A stretch of 64,000 bases of DNA from positions 2,046,001 through 2,110,000 of the forward strand of contig NZ_WWHU01000001.1 in NCBI RefSeq assembly GCF_009862785.1, given 5' to 3'. This DNA comes from Gordonia sp. SID5947. GTDB lineage: Bacteria > Actinomycetota > Actinomycetes > Mycobacteriales > Mycobacteriaceae. Made by a program: the position numbers and the translations under genes. Under the pieces are notes generated by a model. That model saw nothing but the letters and a program-made list of their open reading frames with translations. It was not told the origin of the DNA and ran no database searches. Position 1 is the first letter of the stretch. Every line of letters begins with the position of its first letter. Positions 60,922 to 64,000 of this stretch are shown here, piece by piece.

Positions 60922-62147
60922 GATCCCCCGCAACGCAGCGTCCGCACGATCGCGACGGAGCAGATGGAGCCGGTGCCGCGCAATCGATCTGGCTGGTTGC
61001 CGAGCGGGAGATAGCAACCCGCGCGAAGACGCGCTCGTTCCTGATCAGCACGGGACTCCTGATGGTCGTGATCATCGTCGGCGCCATCGTCTGGTCGGCG
61101 CTGAGCGGCGGCGACGATGCCGATCGGGTCGGGTTGGTCGGCCAGGACACCACTTTGTCGCAGACCATCGAGGAGTTCGGGTCGGCCACCGGCACGTCGG
61201 TCGATGTGGTCCCCGTCGCGTCGGCAGCCGAGGCGCGGTCGCGGGTGGCCGACGGCGATCTCACCGCTGCACTCGTGCCGGGCGATTCGCCGCACTCGTA
61301 TGTCGCGGTCTCCGAGAGCGGACTCAGTCCGACCCTCGACGGCGTACTGAGATCCTCGGTCGAGCAGGCCGGCCTGACCACCTCGCTCGCCGAGCGAGGC
61401 GTCGACGCCGCGTCCCTCCCGCAGGCCTCGATCACCGTCGAGCAGATGACTCCCGACAAGCCCGACGAAGGGCAACGCATCGTCATCGCACTCGTCGGCA
61501 CCATCCTGTTGATCACCGCGATCATGATGGGCGGGTCGATGGTGGCCGTCGGAGTCGTGGAGGAGAAGACGTCTCGGGTGGTCGAGCTGCTGCTCGCGAC
61601 GATCAAGCCATTGCACCTGCTGTGGGGCAAGATCATCGGCATCGGCGCCATCGCGATGGCGCAGGTACTGCTGCTCGGGGCGACCGCACTGATCGCGGGC
61701 CGGGTCACCGGCCTGTTGACGATCCCGGGAGCCGCGGCCGGGATGTTTGCGGCCGTCCTCGCCTGGTTCGTCCTGGGTTTTCTGTTCTTTGCCACGCTCT
61801 ACGCGGCGACTGGCGCGCTCGTCTCCCGTCAGGAGGAACTCAACGCCAGCTCGGCACCGCTCACCATCCTGGCGATGGCGGTGATGTACTCCGGAATCTT
61901 CGGCATCCAGGCGCTCGACTCCACCCTGATCCAGACCCTTACCTGGATTCCGCCGTTCAGCGCCGCGCTGATGCCGATCCGGATCGCCACCGGCGACACC
62001 TCGACGATCCAGATCATCGTCACGTTCGCACTGATGGTGTTGGCCTGCGCGGCGGCCACGTGGTTCGCGTCCCGGATCTATCAGCGGTCGATCCTGCGGA
62101 CCGGTACTCGCGTCAAATGGTCCGAAGCCCTGTCTCTCGCGCGCTGA
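60918..62147 (+). CDS. ABC transporter permease (NatB-like)
   Basis: The 409-residue permease has one N-terminal helix (TRSFLISTGLLMVVIIVGAIVW), an extracytoplasmic domain of ~130 residues and five or six C-terminal helices. VGVVEEKTSRVVELLLATIKPLHLLWGKIIG is the diagnostic NatB/ABC-2 block. With the ATPase it likely exports Na+ or a toxic compound. Its end overlaps the hydratase gene on the other strand by 35 bp. Confidence 0.85.
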   Translation: MRSPATQRPHDRDGADGAGAAQSIWLVAEREIATRAKTRSFLISTGLLMVVIIVGAIVWSALSGGDDADRVGLVGQDTTLSQTIEEFGSATGTSVDVVPVASAAEARSRVADGDLTAALVPGDSPHSYVAVSESGLSPTLDGVLRSSVEQAGLTTSLAERGVDAASLPQASITVEQMTPDKPDEGQRIVIALVGTILLITAIMMGGSMVAVGVVEEKTSRVVELLLATIKPLHLLWGKIIGIGAIAMAQVLLLGATALIAGRVTGLLTIPGAAAGMFAAVLAWFVLGFLFFATLYAATGALVSRQEELNASSAPLTILAMAVMYSGIFGIQALDSTLIQTLTWIPPFSAALMPIRIATGDTSTIQIIVTFALMVLACAAATWFASRIYQRSILRTGTRVKWSEALSLAR

Positions 62148-63141
62148 GGTCCACGCGGGTGACGTCGGCGACCTCGTCGGCGAGACCCCACCGGAGCGCG
62201 GTCTGCGCCCCGATCGCGTCACCCGTGACGGCGAGGTGAAAGGTCCGCCATCGACCGATCCGCCGCGGGATGCCGACGGTCCCCCCGGCGCCAGGGATCA
62301 AACCCATGCTCACCTCGGGCAGACGGATGGCGACGTCCGGATCGACCACCACCCGACCGACCAGGCCGGGCAGTTCGATACCGGCGCCCACACACGCACC
62401 GTGCAGGAAGGCCGTCGTCCGGTCCGCGATCTGCGCCAGGCGGACCCCGGCCCCACCGGCCGTACGGATGAAATGGGCCAGCACCGGGTTGGGGGTGGTG
62501 CCGAACTCGTCGAGATCTCCCCCGGCACAGAACACCGGCCCGGCCCCGCGTAGGTGGATCTCCGTGACCGCCTCGTCGAGCACCGCCACATCGAGTGACT
62601 CGACCAGCGCGTCCCGCAGGGCCGCACCGAACGCATTGCGGCGCTCGGGCCGGTTGAGGGTGACCGTCAGGCGGCCCCCGTCGCGCTCCACGATCACCGG
62701 CGAGACCTGCGGGTTCGGGGGCAGCGGGCGGGGTCCCCGCGACGCGAGCCACGTCGCGAACTCGTCGCCTCCGAGCAGCGTCGAGTATGCCCACGACTCG
62801 ACGTCCAGCGCCTGCCGGACGGACACTTGCGTCCCGGTGCGGAGCACCGCCGCCAGAGTGGTTGCGGCCTGCGGGTTGCGGGCAACATGTTCGGCGAGGT
62901 CGCGGGCTGCCATTTCCGGGTCGTCGGCGCCGACGACCGCCCGGTCTGCGGCCTCGTCTTCGGGAACGGCGTAGACGACATCGCACCGTTCGCCGATCTC
63001 GCCCCGGTCAGCAGGCGCGATCGGTCCGGATGCGAATCCTATCCGGACGGCACCGAGATGGCGGTCCGCCGACCAGGTGAGCCTGTCCCATGCCGCATCG
63101 TCGGCGATGTCGGCGACTAACGGGTCTGCGGTCACGATCAC
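62113..63141 (-). CDS. enoyl-CoA hydratase/isomerase family protein with N-terminal extension
   Basis: The 342-residue protein consists of an unrecognised N-terminal region (about 1-145) and a C-terminal crotonase fold (LNRPERRNAFGAALRDAL, GAGPVFCAGGDLDEFG, HGACVGAGIELPGL, EVSMGLIPGAGGT). Ordinary hydratases have about 260 residues, so the extension is notable. The GTG at 63141 follows TAGGCT by 6 nt, supporting the long form. The substrate is unknown. Confidence 0.8.
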   Translation of the reverse strand: MIVTADPLVADIADDAAWDRLTWSADRHLGAVRIGFASGPIAPADRGEIGERCDVVYAVPEDEAADRAVVGADDPEMAARDLAEHVARNPQAATTLAAVLRTGTQVSVRQALDVESWAYSTLLGGDEFATWLASRGPRPLPPNPQVSPVIVERDGGRLTVTLNRPERRNAFGAALRDALVESLDVAVLDEAVTEIHLRGAGPVFCAGGDLDEFGTTPNPVLAHFIRTAGGAGVRLAQIADRTTAFLHGACVGAGIELPGLVGRVVVDPDVAIRLPEVSMGLIPGAGGTVGIPRRIGRWRTFHLAVTGDAIGAQTALRWGLADEVADVTRVDLSARETGLRTI

Positions 63142-63183
63142 GGTGTCAGCCTAATCCGAGGACCGGACAGCGGCCGGTCGACC

Positions 63184-63999
63184 TCAGATCTGCCGAAACC
63201 GCCGTAGGGCCTCTTCCCGTTCGGTCTTGTGATCGACGATGGGTTCCGGATAGTCATCGGCGCCGTCGGCCACCCACCGGCGCACATACTCGCCGTCGGG
63301 GTCGAACCGCTTTTGCTGAGTCTCTGGATTGAACACCCGGAAGTACGGTGCCGCATCGGTTCCGGTGCCCGCCGCCCACTGCCAGCCGTGTTGATTGGAG
63401 GCCATGTCGCCGTCGACGAGTTGATCGAGGAACCATCGTGCGCCCCACCACCACGGCAAGTGCAGGTCCTTCACCAGGAACGACGCCGCGATCATCCGGA
63501 CCCGGTTGTGCATGAAGCCGGTCTCGGCGAGCTGCCGCATGCCGGCATCGACGATCGGGAAGCCGGTTCGCCCCTCTTTCCACGCGTCGAAACGACGGTA
63601 GGCGTCGTCGTCGGTGTCGAGATCGATGTCGTCGAACTGACGATTCCAGTTGTGCCACAAGCTGTCCGGCCAGTGGTAGAGCACCGACGCATAGAAGTCC
63701 CGGAAGGCGAGTTCTCGGAGATATGCCTGTGCACTCTTCGACCCGCCGAGGTCGGCAGCCATCGTCCGGGGATGGATGTTACCGAATTTCAGATAGGCCG
63801 ACATCCGGCTGCTGACGTCGAGATCCGGTCGGTCGCGGTTTCTTTCGTAGTCGTCGAGATCGGCGTCGACGAACTCCGACCAGCGGGCCAGCGCCGCGTC
63901 CTCACCCGCAGGAAGGTCGAGCTTCGCCGGCGCGGCCGGCACGCGGATACGCCCCGATCGACGAATACCACTGGGGTCCAACAAATCCGATTCCGCCAC
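63184..63999 (-). CDS. phr: deoxyribodipyrimidine photo-lyase, 5' partial
   Basis: Only the C-terminal 271 residues lie in the window; the gene continues past its end. The FAD-binding catalytic region is clear: SAYLKFGNIHPRT, LRELAFRDFY, GFPIVDAGMRQLAETGFMHNRVRMIAASFLVKDL and DGDMASNQHGWQWAAGTG. This matches CPD photolyases of the cryptochrome/photolyase family, which repair UV dimers using FADH-. Confidence 0.9.
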   Translation of the reverse strand: MAESDLLDPSGIRRSGRIRVPAAPAKLDLPAGEDAALARWSEFVDADLDDYERNRDRPDLDVSSRMSAYLKFGNIHPRTMAADLGGSKSAQAYLRELAFRDFYASVLYHWPDSLWHNWNRQFDDIDLDTDDDAYRRFDAWKEGRTGFPIVDAGMRQLAETGFMHNRVRMIAASFLVKDLHLPWWWGARWFLDQLVDGDMASNQHGWQWAAGTGTDAAPYFRVFNPETQQKRFDPDGEYVRRWVADGADDYPEPIVDHKTEREEALRRFRQI

Positions 64000-64000
64000 G

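Overview
The window is high-GC actinobacterial DNA, most likely from a mycolic-acid-containing genus such as Gordonia, Rhodococcus or Williamsia. The pointers are an Rv0906/CtpE/Rv0909/Rv0910-like gene neighbourhood as in mycobacteria, an F420-type luciferase-like oxidoreductase, a DsbA-like/VKOR pair, PucR and LAL-type regulators, and many apparently leaderless genes (a TANNNT box 5-8 nt before ATG/GTG). This is inferred from the sequence alone; no database search was run.

Layout. 0-9.6 kb: housekeeping genes: a partial cysQ, cobF, an SDR, an exported sunset-domain protein, tRNA-Arg(CCT), a membrane DsbA-like/VKOR thiol-oxidation pair, an MFS exporter, a nitroreductase, and a MarR/FUSC divergent pair sharing a palindromic operator. 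9.8-12.6 kb: a type III glutamine synthetase with a GlnR-like box, then oppositely oriented 21-bp tandem repeats before a DksA/TraR zinc-finger protein. 12.7-21.6 kb: a PucR regulator (two apparent 1-nt deletions) and a phosphonate locus: GntR regulator and HD protein, divergent from an FAD oxidoreductase (one apparent 1-nt deletion), a PhnX-like HAD hydrolase and a four-gene ABC importer. Two TTGGTCTAGACC palindromes lie between the divergent arms. 21.6-24.3 kb: proline catabolism (pruA, pruB). 24.4-27.9 kb: MOSC protein, an orphan AAA+ ATPase and an LLM oxidoreductase, with a long inverted repeat and REP-like elements between them.

28-43.5 kb is a nearly complete benzoate-to-TCA module: catA, catC, catB and a LysR gene on the minus strand; divergent benA, benB, a giant BenC-FCD-BenD fusion and a LAL-type benR; then pcaJ, pcaI, pcaD, pcaF on the minus strand with a divergent LysR gene. 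Together these take benzoate to catechol, cis,cis-muconate, muconolactone, 3-oxoadipate enol-lactone and finally succinyl-CoA plus acetyl-CoA.

43.5-49.6 kb: a membrane flavin electron-transfer set (RnfD/NqrB-like domain fused to a ferredoxin reductase, ApbE, FMN-binding lipoprotein), an exported SBP/VWA protein, and an Rv0909/Rv0910-like toxin-antitoxin pair separated by a 3-methyladenine glycosylase gene. 49.6-64 kb: CtpE-type ATPase, a metallo-beta-lactamase-fold protein, TetR, XdhC-like protein, NCS1 permease, two enoyl-CoA hydratase-family genes, a flavin monooxygenase, an XRE/membrane/ABC export operon, and a partial photolyase. Themes worth following are the BenC-FCD-BenD fusion, the operator-controlled phosphonate locus, repeat-bearing gene ends, dispersed REP-like palindromes that supply stop codons, and pervasive leaderless starts.
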